64,000 bases of DNA from Opisthorchis felineus. Lineage: Eukaryota; Platyhelminthes; Trematoda; Opisthorchiida; Opisthorchiidae. Location: assembly GCA_004794785.1 (NCBI GenBank), contig SJOL01003706.1:124001-188000 (forward strand), given 5' to 3'. The notes below the pieces were generated by a model. It did not search any database. It was given only the letters and a program-made list of their open reading frames with translations, and was not told the origin of the DNA. This document shows positions 47,524 through 61,110 of the stretch, in pieces; position 1 is the first letter of the stretch, and each line of letters starts with the position of its first letter. The position numbers and the translations under genes are program-made.

Positions 47524-48100
47524 TGAACCCTGTCAGTATGTTGAGTGCCCTTCGGAAAATACGCTGTCGGGATACCGACAATCTTCAGGTTCTGCAAATA
47601 ATCAGAAGAAGATTCTTTTGGTCCAGTAAAAAAAGACCGAAACAGTCCGTGTTTGTACATTCAATTTACGAGAACAAGCAGTTATTTAATAAGTTCGTTT
47701 GTTTTCAGTCCAAAGGTACCTCTGGATTTGCGCCAAATTCATGAATGTGTGTATGTGCCGAATGGCAAGAAGAATGTGATGAAAAATAACCCTGCGTGGT
47801 ACAGCCCTCGGAAGCATTTTTCGACCGCTGCGACTCCCTTAAAAGAGGCCACTCCCGATATTTCACTTGGGGAGGGGGCCGTATCTGATGAGGGACGTAT
47901 ACTACTCTGCACTTGAGGAGGCGTTTTTGAGGATTGTCAAGCTCTGTCCTCGAACGTTTTACCGCGAGCGGGCTGACTGCCTACAGTCGTAACGCATATT
48001 TTCTACCTAGGATAGATCTAATTTTGGTTATACGAGGACGTTCTGGGATGTGATGTAATCATTCGTTCCGTTTGGAATAAATATTCTGGATTAGATATGT
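47524..48100 (+). other. Probable 3' untranslated region of the MYPT gene
   Basis: About 0.55 kb follows the stop up to an AATAAA. An open frame at 47653-47916 (+) ending PDISLGEGAVSDEGRILLCT lies in this stretch and looks more protein-like than its surroundings. A reasonable acceptor (TTTGTTTTCAG, ends 47708) sits just inside it, so an alternative last exon cannot be excluded. I see no matching donor in exon E. Confidence 0.45.
48076..48081 (+). promoter_or_regulatory. Candidate polyadenylation signal AATAAA
   Basis: This is the first canonical AATAAA after the MYPT stop codon that I noticed, about 550 bases downstream. A T/G-richer stretch follows within 40 bases. The hexamer is common in AT-rich DNA, so support is only positional. 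Confidence 0.4.
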
Positions 48101-51100
48101 GAATGATCGTGTCAATGAAACGTGATTAACCTGCGTAAGCCATGCATCTGTCTTAAGACAAACGATTAATTTTTGTTCCACTTAACTAAACACCAAGGAT
48201 GAAAGTTTCCTCCAGTAAAAAGTAACCGTAATGACCAAAAATTTCGGTCAGTGGCATAGGGTACTTTAATAGCGTAGTCATTTTTTTAATCCATCTGGAG
48301 AACAAAGGTGCCTTTTCTTCCGCTGTGGGGGGGGGGGGGGTGGGTTGTATCCTCGACAGTGGGATGGCAAACCAAATTATCCCTTCAACGGGGCGGGAGT
48401 GGTAGGCTCAGAAGTAGCGCCACCACGCCGAGAATTCTGTCAAATCCATCTATTATATACGATCAACAACTTTCGGTATAAATTTATATCTTGACAAGTA
48501 TGGTTTGACCCGCTTTTTGGGCTATTCCATTAAGTCATATCCTAGAGGACTCGAAGAACGCCAAAAAAGACATAGGTTGTTGTTTTGCCCGGCGAATGCT
48601 TTATAACAAATTTCTTTAATCATTCTACAAGAAGTAGTTATCACCAACAGGATAACTTTTTTTCTAGCAATCCTGATTGTTCTTTTCTCAAACCGAGGAG
48701 ACAGTATAAAACCTGTTGGTAGTGTGGGGAATTTGGGAATTTAAGTGGAGATTTTGTTCTGTAAGTAAAGCCACTCTATGCTGAAAAGCTGGGAAGCACT
48801 GCACAGCTGTTTCATCTTTGTTGGGAATCAGCATCTCACGAAACTCCAGAGTTTCTAGCCTGCGGTTAGTAGTTTCAGTAGTTTTAACACAACCTTTAGG
48901 CTATGAGTGGCTGATCAGCGGTGTGATTAAATCGCACCTGGACAGGATACAGCGCAGCTCATCGTTCAGTCACGGGATCCACATCACGTAGTCACAAGTG
49001 CTAAGTGGCTCCTTAAGCAACGACTTCCCGAATAGAAGTTCCACTCATCGGGTTAACTTTATTCTTCATCTGAGCTGCTTATTGGTTATTGGTAGTGTGA
49101 GAAGATTTGGGAATTTTACTGGAGATTTCGTGGAGATTTTAAGTGGAGTCAACCAATGCCGAAAAGCCAAGAACCACTTCTTGGCAAAAATGGATCTTTC
49201 CAAATCACGATAACCTCCTTAACAAGGGCTTTCGGAGTTGTTATAAAAGGGAAGTACTGTATATCGTATCATCATTCTGCTCAAAAAAATATCCCGCATC
49301 GACAGCAGACACCAAGACAGATTAGCTGAAACCTTGTCGTCCTGATAGCTATTTCACGTTGTACAGAGCTGCCCTGTTGCAGAAAGTTAGTCCCGACAAG
49401 TACAGATTAACAAAATAGACAAGGTACCTCCACATGAATCAGCTCGAACGATAGATACTCTTCGAAACTTCAAGTGAGAACAACACCAATAGTCGCCACA
49501 CTGAACTCAATTCGAGGACATCATTGTCTTATTTGCACAGTGAGCTCTATGTTCACCTTTGCGGTGTTGTTTTTTTATCGAACAGTTCTGAGAGCTGTTT
49601 CAAATAAGCAGTTCAATCCACAAGACCGGCTGGGACACCGTCAAATCGTGTCACCAGCACACACGTGTATCGATCAAATGATACCAAGTTATTCGGTCGA
49701 GCCGACCCAACCGCTCTCATAGAAATAAGGAACCAAGAATGAAATTTACGATATTTAGGTAGACGGTTTGTCGCAATTGGGGCAGACGCAGCAGAAAATC
49801 CGGAATGAGGAAATATCTCAGCGCCACCCGTTTTATGATATGTCCATACTGGTGTTCGAAAACGATGCCGTCGAGACAGGCATGAGTGAATTAAACAATT
49901 TTTCATATATTTTTATTTGCGTACAAGGTGCGCTCGGATTTGCGAATTATTGAACACCTGTGGGGAGTAGAACCAGTAAACCATCATTTGATTCACTTGG
50001 TCAATTTGAGTAGTTGTAGTCGTAAAAAAACAGCTCACGAGGCCACCACATTTTGACTAAGAAGGCTAACTGGAGAGTATAGGATTACCGGGAAAATTGA
50101 CATCCTATTTTCAACGTATGTTTTCAGTTGCATACGTAATATTTCCAAAACTAGATAAAGTTAAATGATAGACCGATTTCAGAAGAAAATAATCGCCAGT
50201 GTGATAGCTGATAGAGATCACTCTACAAATTGAGGTATTTTTACGGAAACTCGAATTGGATCTAGCATTCCAAGGACAAAAGTTGGGCTTTTCCATTATA
50301 TTCGTGGAATTTTCGATAAATATTCTCATTTGGATGCGAATCATCGGTTCTAACGAGATTTTTCATCTGGATTTCAAAAGTAATGGAGGTCGATAGTATA
50401 TCTTGGGAGCAAATAATGGAAAACTGACATTATTGATTACTACTTCATCTAATGAAAACAAGTAAGTACATTTATATGTCCAATATGGGCTATTCCTTCG
50501 GTGTAGCAACAAACGAACTCATAATGAATACCTGCAACACGGAAAGAAGTGATTGAACAACATTAAACTTTTATCAGCGTCAAAAGGCATATGGTCTTGA
50601 GGAGCCCTGTCCATTCTGGAGAACCTCAAAACCCACTCGAGAACCTACTACTGCCCAATTAGATTTACTGTAAACAACTATTCGGAACTTAGTTCCATAT
50701 TCGTCGGATTTATATGAAGTGAATTACTCCCTCACTGTGCTTTCAGCCGCACTGGTAGTTCGGTTTTCAAAGCATAGTAAGGCTAACAAGCATGTCTGTC
50801 TACTGCTTCAGCATGAACTGATTACTTAGTGATTTGAGCAGATTTCCGTCTAGTCAATCCCGGAAACGTTCCAAGGCCATTCGTTCACCAAACATCCCAG
50901 GCCAAAAGTCCTCCATACCAAAGAAATGTTTCGGATTGCTTGTGTCCGAATATAGCTTGGACATAACAGAGACTTGTGAATCGTTCAACAGCATGGGTTT
51001 GGAGCATTCCGGCATAGCGTGAACTACGAACCGCCTTCATGCACCAAAATCACACAAAACGCACGGTGTGCACAAATCTTCACTCCGGAGAGGATTCCCA

Positions 51101-52399
51101 CCTCATACACTTATGAGGTTCTGTCAGGATGACACATAAGCCTTTCAAGTAGCAATGCGGAATTGGCTGATTGTAAATCGAATGATTCTTATCACTATCT
51201 GTATGATGCATGTTAGTCTACTTGGCCCCATTCGTTCAAACATCCATTTCTTGGTGTACCTCTGAGTACTGTTACAGGTAAGGTGGACAATAATGTCGAG
51301 TTTGTAGCCACCATTAGAAGCGTTCGTGGTGAAGACATGCAGTGTTTCGCCACTGCATCTTCTACCTCGGAAATGGACGCAAACGATAGTTTGAAACCAT
51401 GTGATAAGACCCAACCAAAACCTAACCAAATCACTGAGCCGATGTGGATAAAATCCATGAATCAGAGAATGAACATTACAGAAGAGTAACTAGTAGTCGA
51501 ATAGGATGGGATTTTATGTGAGAAGAGTTATTAACACCAAGATATTGACGGTAGCGATAATTGTTCACGAGAACCCTAGTATTAAAGAGGCCGGGTATAA
51601 ATAGTCGTGTGTTCATGATAAGTCAGTCTATTTCCGCACTGAAGCAAATTTTGGATATCATCTAGATGACCAGCTGGTACGATGGTCAGTGGCAACACTG
51701 GCCGACGAAGTCTATTAAACATACGATCTCAGACTATCAGAACCAGAGCGCTTACAGGCTTCGTTTCCACAGAGACCAACGCCAGTTCTGTGGAGTTGTG
51801 AAATACGGTTAAGTTCGAAAACACTGGCTGGTTAGGATGTCAGCAGTCTGGAATCAGGCTATATGGGCGTAGAAAACGAGGAAACATTGGACTCTAGCAG
51901 CTTATGTTCCGTCTTCACGGTACCGTCCTGGTTACTAACTCAAGCAGCTAATATATTCTTTGTTTGTCTATACCCAGATTTCGAACACCGAAGCCTTAGG
52001 GTTAAGCCTCTCTGTTTTGGTTTTCACAACCAGATCACCTAAAATACAGCTGTGAAAGCCAAGATACTGTAAGTACCTAAGCCATAGATACGAGGAAACC
52101 AACTAACACTGGATCTAGAAACAAACTGTAAACCTGATGCCGAATCTACCGATTTTTGCTTTCTATTAAGTTTCCTGGGGCTATCGGCTGCTGGCTTTTT
52201 TCCCAGTTGCATGGTCATTTTTACATCAACAGACACGCGTAGAACGCAGAATAGCCAACATTTCGGACCAGATCAAGTAACCAGAAGTATTAGGGTGCGA
52301 GTCTTGCTGTCACATGTGTTTTCAGGTCGCATCTGTATGTGATTCCTCTGATGCATCCAAAAGCTAGGGTCAAACCGATTCAGCCGATGGCAACAAGCA
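48101..52399. other. Downstream DNA: G-run, local direct repeat, no gene
   Basis: A run of 14 G lies at 48327-48340. Two diverged direct copies of about 100 bases (48718-48830 and 49091-49190) share TTTGGGAATTT, TGGAGATTT and GAAAAGC. An open frame at 51283-51489 (+, 68 codons) follows an acceptor-like TGTTACAG but has no known motif. Nothing else is seen. Confidence 0.5.
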
Positions 52400-55300
52400 T
52401 GTGTATGCTAGGCAGGCGCACGATATTCAGGTATGCAACGATCACGTTCGTTCTTCAGGACAGCAGAACGTAGGCAAAGACGTGACAGTTCAACTGACTA
52501 CAAATTCACTCACCAGGGTTACCGAAATGACTGTAGCATACTCCAAATTTTACACTCCACACGGCGGCTGAGCAGCACACTAAACTCAGGAGATTCATTG
52601 CACCAATCGATAAAGCTATCAATAAAAGCAAAATGGACCCGTATAATTAAACTCACCCCTATGAGAGACCAAGCTCAGACAACCAACCAATATACTCGTC
52701 CCGTGGAGTTTGGCTCACAAATGATACGTTTTCAGGAACTACCTCCCAACAAAGATCACTCCGAATCTTTGTGGCGCAAAATTCCCTCTCGACCAAGATT
52801 AGGATGCAAAACTTATTCAATACGCCTTCTGGCAATTTTATACCAATTAGGTATCTGACTCAACTCCTTGAGGCAACATGACTTCCGAGGTAGTTACCGA
52901 TGTGTGGGAACGATTTTGACTTGCATGGCACAAAACTAACACAACTATCTCTCTCCCAGTCCCCCTTCTTCAGAAGAGACCACTATTGGCTAATTTCCCT
53001 TAACAGTTAATTTCTTCCCAGAAAAGATCACGTCTAGAAAGCATTTCTAGGTAGTTTCTTTCGAGGATAGCTGTAGTTAACTACCAACACCTCGGGAAGA
53101 CTATCGAGGGTAGTGACCAAAACTGACCTCTTTTCTGCGGAGTGTAGATGGAACCACCTCACCGCGATACTTTAGTCAGGTTTTTCTCCAGAGCAGATTT
53201 CAGTGCAGTAGAAAAATGAACAGTCAAATACAGTATCTCTCTAAAAAACTACAAACTCCTCCGAAGAGACCAATCTCCTCGAATATCCCCATCGACTGAG
53301 GCCCTCGGTGTAAGCCTAGAAAAGGGTTAAGTACTCCATTCCTCGTACAGGTGTCTTAGCTGGGTCTTCTGTATACTTCGGAAATAGAAGGATCGAGATA
53401 GCGTTGCATTATAGTGCAGTTGTCCTTCTATTAAGCTATCACCTCGAGGGACCGGCTGAAAGTGGTTTGTTTTGGTTCAACACCGAAACATGCTTTAAGG
53501 GGTACATCAGACTTGTGCTCCTTCAACGAGAGGCCAACTGCATGAAATATTCGTGGCTGTCAATGAGTACTGTTGGGCGGCTTTTGTTCCAGATTTTGGA
53601 GGCCGGTATAACTTCTAGTCGAATTGCCGCCAGTTTTTACAATAACTTCAGTTCAGTACCACCACTTGCCAAAAAAGTAAGGTATTTGAGGGGGTTTGGG
53701 ATACCTTTAGGGACCTTTTTATTTGATTTCGACCGTTCCAGAAGAGACTATCTCCTTGCAGCGACCATCTTGTTTGGTCCCTTGGGGTCATCTCTCTAGA
53801 GGGAGACGGTCGTATAAGATGGATAGATGTCGGCCAGCAAGGTGCGAGTTGTACAACATACTGGTTTGCTTCGTAGCACTCGGGTGTTGGTGAAGTACGA
53901 TAACAGTAACATCAGCGATCAGCCGACGAAAGCGAATGGATTTACACACTTGAGGTCAAGATATACAGAAATTCGTTAACTATGGATATCCCTATTTCCC
54001 TAAGGACTGACAGTTCCGTGACTAGGACCTTTCGGACAGCTACGGAAGTCTCATAAACCGGCAACCATGACATTAAACTGCTGGGGCCTGGTCTTGTTGT
54101 CCCACATTGGTGGAGGTACAGGGAAGTGAGTTGAAGTGGTCCCACTTCATGACCCATACTTTGGCACAGATTCATCACCAACCGGTACAACGCGAAAGTG
54201 TCATCAACTTCGACTGTACTAGGATCAATATTTTTACCAATCACAAGTACACTAACCATCGGCCTATAGGGACGACTCCTGGCAAACGAAAAAAAGTGTT
54301 ATCCTCACCAACAATGATGACAACCCGAGTGGGCTCATGTGTTGTGTGTGGCGCGGGGAATGGGTAGGAAACGTTGGAGCACACCTATGATCACATGGAC
54401 GGACGACGAGGACGTTGTAGGTCCTACGTTAGTGAGATAGTTGGGACTGTTCGACACTATCATTTGGCCGTCAGAACGTTCACAGCAGATGTCAAGATCT
54501 ATTTGAAACCGGCTCTCTGCTTTTCAGTTCATGACTACTACAATCAAAAACCCAACACTGACGAAACAAAGCAACGATTCTCGAGGCACTGTAACGTAGC
54601 TATTGGTGGGCTCTTTAGAGCGAACCTAGCGATTCAGGAAAGTATGATTGGTCAATTCAGTTGGAATGGTTAAAAATGCTACAGTACTAACAAAATTATT
54701 CGTTTACACAAAGGGATGATGATGGAAGGTTAGATTTTATCAGGAGCAAAAGGTTTACCATAAATAATAATCCATATCTCGTATGCGGTCGCATTCTGAA
54801 GATGAAACCTGCATCCCATTGGACGTTCCAGACATGATTTAGAGTAGTTCTGCCTTTTCCTACTGATGCGCCTGGTATTTTGATAGACTCGGGCAGCTCA
54901 GTTGATAATACTTTGCAGTTGGACATCCTGCTATCGAGTTCCCACAAAACCTTGGTTCGGAAAGATATGCAGTGTCCTACAGATATAGCCCAAGGATTTG
55001 GATGTGGGTGACTGAACGAGAGATAAGGGGTCGAAAACCACTCCTGACTTTTCGATTGCTTCTATCAGGGATTGGGCAAATTGGCATCACTTCAGCCCTC
55101 ATCGACCGAGAATGCCGCAGATGGACGTATCTGGGATTTGCTCCAGATTGTAAGCTTTAACCAGGCTGCTATCCCTTAAATAGTGATTTTCTCATTATTG
55201 CTAGGACAACAGTGTGTTAAGAACAGGGGAAAAATACAGATCAATTGGAATTGTGTTCAGTTAATAGATAGAAAAAAATTCACAGCACTAAATTCTGAAA

Positions 55301-56269
55301 GGTCTAATCATCGGTCAGGTTATAATCAAGCAAAGGCTGACATGACCACCAGTGGTACCACGAGATTGTCAATTTGTTCCGTGTAGGCTTCGACCAGGAC
55401 ACCTAATACAATGGGTACGAGACCGGATTTCACGGGCCACGAGTTCACGTGGGCGATAAGAAGCCAACAAACGTACTGAAAACAGAGAAAAAAATAGGAA
55501 GACCGTCAAGGGAAATCGGTTAGGAGCGTGATAAAATAGACGATAGAAATGTACCACACATCAGTTAGCAAGTTGCTATGTAAGGATGGGAACATACATT
55601 TTACGATGCGCTGTGGAGCGTGCAACAGTCTTTATCCAACCATTTATTTTTGAAATGTGTGTACTAACTATCAGAGCAAGGCCTGGTAGCCAACTTTAGG
55701 CACCCGTCTGGTGTTCGAACCCGGCTCGTTCAAACAGTACACGGAAAATTTCTACATCATTTTATGTAGAACGATGGGAAAAGTCCGAAAAAAAAACGAT
55801 GCACTAACCTCAGGAGGCCGATTCATGCTCACCTCCATGTTCTAAAGGGCCTTTGATCCCAAGAGTCGAACGCGCCTAGCTAGAACCCGGACTGCTGTGC
55901 GGCTACGAGACATTCCCGACGCAGACGGCGGATCCGAGGTGCACTCAATTTTCAATCACAGACGTGTCATAAAGACAGCTGACGTAGCGAGTTTTTAAAA
56001 AGATTGTTACCCCAGTAGGTACTTTTGTTGTGGTGGCTCGATCATGAGCTGCTAAGACTAGTGCTTGCTTCACACAAACTACTGGATGGACAACGCACAA
56101 CGCGGAAGAGAAGGAAGTAGGCTGCGGAAAAACTGCGGATTACGGGTACGATCTGCCTCTGGCCACTCGCGACAACCTACACTAGGTCGCGCGTTTTACA
56201 ACATATGGTCACTGCCCGTCATCACTGGCATTAGTGCTGTCACTCCATAATTGGGTTATCTAACTGAGC
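52400..56269. other. Two longer unassigned open frames, no supported gene
   Basis: 52433-52858 (+, 141 codons) and 53404-53799 (+, 131 codons) are the longest plus-strand frames in the downstream half. The first is Ser/Arg/Gln-rich, the second hydrophobic and aromatic. Neither has a recognisable motif. The DNA between them repeats short phrases such as GAAGAGACC, so this may be an unclassified repeat. 54.0-56.2 kb shows only short frames. Confidence 0.35.
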
Positions 56270-56640
56270 ATCTCTAGGTCATCATCATTGTCCGCTGTAA
56301 GAACCGCGAACTTGTCGTACAGTTGTTGTAGCTGCCACAGTTTCGTTCACCGATGATTTGGGGAGGTGGGGTAGCTGCGCATTGGAGGCGTGAGCTGATA
56401 AATTGGTGCGTAAATGGAGCACTGTCAGTGGACTGTCAAGTGGGAGGATTGGGAAGGGAGCCATGCATTGAAGGCAATTGCTTGGATGCATTAGCGCCAT
56501 TGAGGGCGCGACTGTGCCATGTCAGACAATGTCTCTAACCATTGATATGGTCCGTCTCGGGGTCCCCATCCAGGAAGACGGCAGTGACCAGCGCAGCTGG
56601 AACCAGACCCTTGTTCTCTCGTCTGTCTTCTGTGATTCGA
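56270..56640 (-). mobile_element. LINE 3'-end fragment
   Basis: A minus-strand frame reads RLPGWGPRDGPYQWLETLSD then MAQSRPQWR, the C-terminal signature that also appears, decayed, in the copies at 28.0 and 62.4 kb (WGPRD, then WLETL/WRRC, then QWR). It ends towards 56275 in a short (ATG)3 tail. Only the extreme 3' part is present. Confidence 0.65.
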
Positions 56641-57995
56641 TGTAGTGATTCGCATCACCAGAGGATAAATTTTATCCAAGCAGTTGAGTGTATTCACATT
56701 TTTAGTGGTATCCGATCCTCAACAGAGGACACTTATAGCCAGGACCACAACCTTCACAAGGGCTTTCTGGCTTTTAACGAGTCTAATGATGGACTATGAA
56801 AATGGTTTCGTTTTAAGCCTGCCAGTTAGCAAAATTCCGAAGAATAAACCTTAAGTGAAAACTTCTCAGTAGGGGTCCCGTCGTTACTGGAGAAAGGTGG
56901 TGCATTTCGAGGTATGGCAGGCGTACTTGTAAGAACAGAAGTGCCCTTTGCTCAGTGAGCCCCTATCGTTCAGTTTGACTTCCAAGCCCTGAAGTAAGGT
57001 CACATCCACAAACTGGACACAATGCAAACATAGGTCGGTCAATCGATGTGAGTTTTGCTCATTTCTGTCTTAAATGCCTTTAAAGATAAAATAGTACCAG
57101 GACCAACTACTCTATCCACGCAATTAAACACGACACCCAAGAACGAGCCTTTTTTGTGTCATGTACACTGAGTCCACGACATGAAATGATCCACTAAAGC
57201 TATCGTCGGAAGATTATGACTATCCGAAAAATCTTTCACATTGCGGTACCGTAACTATCGCATGAGCTTTACAGGTCACAACAAGCAACAGAAAGCCTAA
57301 GGTCCTCGTCTATATGCGGACAATCTTCTTTCATGCGGGACTCGTCTAATTTTTTGGGTTGAGCTCTTCACGGCAACTAAGATAGATGTTGATGAATACC
57401 AAGCAGACCACCTTACCATTTAAAAGGCTCAATCCCTGTCTTGAAGGACCTGGTATCCAAAAAAATACATTCCGATCAGGTTGACAACTTGAGTAGCTAA
57501 CTATTGACTCCGAGTGACACTGTTTCGAGCCACTCTGCTGGTATCCCTGCCGGGCAATCGGCGTCATTGCCAAACAGCCAGAAGACTGCCTCTTCGCCGG
57601 ATAGTTGAAACGAAACTCCCTCCATCTTGCGTCTTCTTTATCCGTACCATATCCCCAAAAAGACTAACATCTCCAGGTGCTACTACGTTAGTGATTGCCC
57701 CTGTGTCCAGGCGCTTAGTTTCGTAGTACACGTTCCATTCGTGAATGGTGATCTAGAATAACTCAGATAGAGAGCATGCTTTACTCGACTAATAGCGTCA
57801 TGAAGCATACCAAAAGGCGACCTTGGGTGGCCGTTTCCAATTGGAATGCAAGTGAGAATGGGCTGCAGGTTCTACAGGAAAATACAGCACAAACCACATG
57901 TTTCATGGACCCGATGGCAATTTTTGATGACGTAATTTTGGTCCATAAAACAACACGCCGATGGCCTCCAAAATACTCGAAACTACTAGATGCAG

Positions 57996-58195
57996 CACAC
58001 TACTCATAAGGTCGCCAAAAATTCGACAGCCCACGACCGGTTTCGTCCTTCTTCGAGCTGCTTAAGTAGGCATAGCCCTATGTTCTACTTTAATTCGAGT
58101 TAGACGCAATTCGCGAACTGTACTCATCTGTAAACTAATTGGGTTTTAAAGGGAGACTTAACTGAATCACGACTGAATGCCTCGTTTGTGCTATT
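57996..58195 (+). repeat. Dispersed repeat R1 copy
   Basis: Follows the reference from CACTACTCATAAGG through TTCGACAGCCCACGACCGGT and GTACTCATCTGTAAACTAAT to GCCTCGTTTGTG. Moderately diverged. Confidence 0.7.
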
Positions 58196-60124
58196 CTCCT
58201 ACTGTGTTCCCAAAGGCCGCATTACATGTCTCGATTGATCGGTTTGCAGTTAAACGTCAAACCGGTACGATGCAACGCAACAAACAGCCACCTGAGAGTG
58301 AAAGCTGTATTATTCCACCTTGAGTATACGTTGCCGAAATGAACCTATGAGGACTGAGAGCATTAGCTACATTCCTATCAAAAATGGCAAGTCGGTGACC
58401 ACGCATGTTTCAGGGAACCGGTACGCACAAAAGCAACCTTGGAGAGGCAACGTTCAAGAAGATAGATGATCCATCAGGGCCATCCGTTCCATATTCATAC
58501 CGATGGTGAACGGTCGTTGGCGAATAGCGTACAAATTAAGCCCCGAAGTTATCAATATGAGGAGACAAACTGGTGACTAGTAAATGCCTGAGATGAATTT
58601 GAGGAAAAGTTTAACCCGACGGATACGATAACTGCCAGAATCCAAAGTGTATGGTTACGACAATAAGGGAGCAGCGGAAAACTAGCGCCACTGAGTATGA
58701 TGATGATGTTTGGACTCGAAATTGACTAAGAAGTTTTTATACTTTAATTTACCCCGTTTGGTCAATAATCATTGATAATGCGTTTCAATCAATGTTGTAA
58801 GGGGAAAAAGGCTGACGAGTACCTGGCTCACTAGTGAAGCAAATGATCCAACAAACGTTCGGTGCGAATAAGGCCACCTAGTTCGACCCCAAGGACGACC
58901 CAACAGGGCAGCCATACTGTCACCAACAGATATGGAGAGCACACCGGCCCACATTGAGGGTGATACTTTCAGATTTGGACACAGGCGTCCTGGAAGAAGA
59001 AAAAGGAGTTCCAGGACACAGTATGGGATTGATATTGGTAAAGCATGGAAACAACAGTTCTGATACTGAATGTTCTACACAAAATAAATGAAACTGACCT
59101 GCTATCGCAAAAGACTAACGATGAACAGGGAACCATATAAACCCACCAATATTTACAGTAAGCTGAGGCTGGACAGGATCAGGCCACCAAACTGGAATCG
59201 CAAGTCCGAGCAACAGAGCTATGGGGGTGAAGACAAGCGCACCGGAATCCCTTTCGTCCCGGAAGGGGTTAACAAGGTTGTTGAAACAAATTGCCACTGG
59301 TGCAGGCTGTTGTATGAATAGGAAAACGAAGAAAGTTTGAAGTACTTACGAAGATTCTGAATTCAATGTAACATGACTCTGCATGACATGTTCACTGTGC
59401 AAAAACCATGTGATGGGGAATGATAAGGGTGAACTGAAGAAGCAAATTATCTGGTCTGTATATCAGCATAACGTGTACCGCAAAAACACGGGTTAGGTAG
59501 TGAAGATTGAGATATACATCACGGCTTCAATTCGAAGGTATGCCCAGAAAAGTATGCGCGATCGGCGCCGATCGATCTTGGGGAAAGTGGCAAACAACGG
59601 TCAGAAAATGGAGCAGCGCACCAGTAGCTATGAAATACATACGCATATGAAGGAACACTTGATCCGCATGTGCTGTAGGCCAAATAAATCAGGCTACAAA
59701 ATGTCTGTACGTCCGAAAAACACCCTGTTGCTGAACACCGAGCACACCTCGGAAATGACTACCAGCTCGTTTGGTTTTCTATTTTTTTTATAAAAAAAAC
59801 AGATCTATCCCAAGGAGTTTTTACGAAAATTGTATCAGGTCTCTGTTGGCGGAGTACCTAAGGAAATACACGATGGGATCAGACGACATCAGAACAGCTG
59901 ACCCTGGAATAACTGCAGTTCAAGGGAATAAAAATAAAAACAAAGATGGTTGTTCCTTCAAAAGTAATCCACGACACGTCCAGTCCCGACTGGTACTCAC
60001 TAGGTGGATGTAGTAGGATTTGCCTGTCTGATATTCAGGTTCGACTTTCACACTCCTAACTAGAACACCAAGCGGTCACCGATCGCACTTGTGCGCAAGG
60101 TGGTATGGATTGAAACGGCTTTTA
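58196..60124. other. No identifiable gene
   Basis: Open frames such as 59500-59793 (+) are unassigned. A GATGATGATG tract at 58697 could be the tail of a further LINE, but no LINE body is readable before it. Confidence 0.4.
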
Positions 60125-60252
60125 GCGAAATAGACTCATTTGCATACCAGTGTGGTTTTGACCGGAGACTCACATGGAACCCAACTGAATCTCTCGTTTA
60201 GAAGTGTCGAACAGTTTTCATCAACCCTATGAGTAGTGCATTACGTCTATGA
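60125..60252. repeat. R1 fragments in opposite orientations
   Basis: 60125-60203 (+) is the R1 3' half (TAGACTCATTTGCATACCAG to TCTCTCGTTT). 60205-60252 (-) is the reverse complement of the R1 5' start (CACTACTCATAGGG, then GAAAACTGTTCGAC). Confidence 0.6.
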
Positions 60253-60295
60253 AATGACTTTTCTTTGGTTTGAAATATATTTTAAAAAAATAAAT

Positions 60296-60420
60296 CGTTC
60301 AGCTGTAGAACCCTTTCGGTGCCTAGCTGCCATGCCACCCGAAGAAGGCACGAGGGCTGGTTGCCCAAGTCTAGACAGGGTTGTTTGGTTTGGCACATGC
60401 ATCGAGACTTGATGGGAATC
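60296..60420 (-). mobile_element. SINE tail fragment sharing the 41.9 kb SINE 3' region
   Basis: On the minus strand it shares CTAGACTTGGGCAACC, GGTGGCATGGCAGCTAGGCA and ACAGCTGAACGAT with the SINE at 41872-42060. It then runs into an A/T-rich end at 60280-60298. The region before the tail differs and no A or B box is seen, so it is either truncated or a second family with a different head. Confidence 0.75.
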
Positions 60421-61075
60421 AGACCACTACAGTGTGCCCTGGTCGTATGGAAATCAAAAAGGAGTCGTTTCGCCTTCAGCCACAGTTCTTCGGGTTTTGT
60501 AAACACCATCAGGTAGATAGGCCTGACAGCCAGACCGAAAATTGCTCTCGGTTGGTCCGGTATTATGTATTCAGGCGGAACAGCCGAATGCAATCTCACC
60601 CCTAACTCCAGCAAGTAAGGACCGTTCGAAAGGAGAGAGGAACCTGAACAATAAAGAAACCCAGTTGACAAACTGGTATGTGACAGTTTTCTACAGTGTC
60701 CCATCCGTTGTAGGTATCCGAACAAGCACACCAGTTCGGTTTTCCGACAGTCAGGAATAAATAAAATCAGCAACATTGAGCCCAGAAAAATTAAATCTGC
60801 TCTTCGGTAACTTTACACGCCAGATTTGTTTGTGGTCAGACATTCATTCTTCTTTCCAATATCACAATTTTCACTGTCTTTAACGTACTTTGAAATATCG
60901 ATTAGCACATTTCATAAAGTAAAATGAGTGACTTCACATCCTGTGTCTGTGTTTTTGTGAAACACTGTTGATGTACGAAACCGGACGCATTCACCTTCAT
61001 CCGTACGCCTATTATAAATTCGTCGTTTGGAAAACCACCTGTAACTAACAATGCCGGGATGCACCTGTGCATCTG

Positions 61076-61078
<3 letters not shown>

Positions 61079-61108
<30 letters not shown>
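61079..61108. repeat. (AT)15 microsatellite
   Basis: An uninterrupted AT run immediately before the reverse transcriptase fragment. Confidence 0.95.

Positions 61109-61110
<2 letters not shown>

Noticed and set aside
57510..57760. Minus-strand exon-like frames, one reading EEAVFWLFGNDA as in fibrinogen-type domains
   Set aside because: The resemblance covers a few residues, needs a frame change, and lacks the flanking domain signature and clear splice sites.
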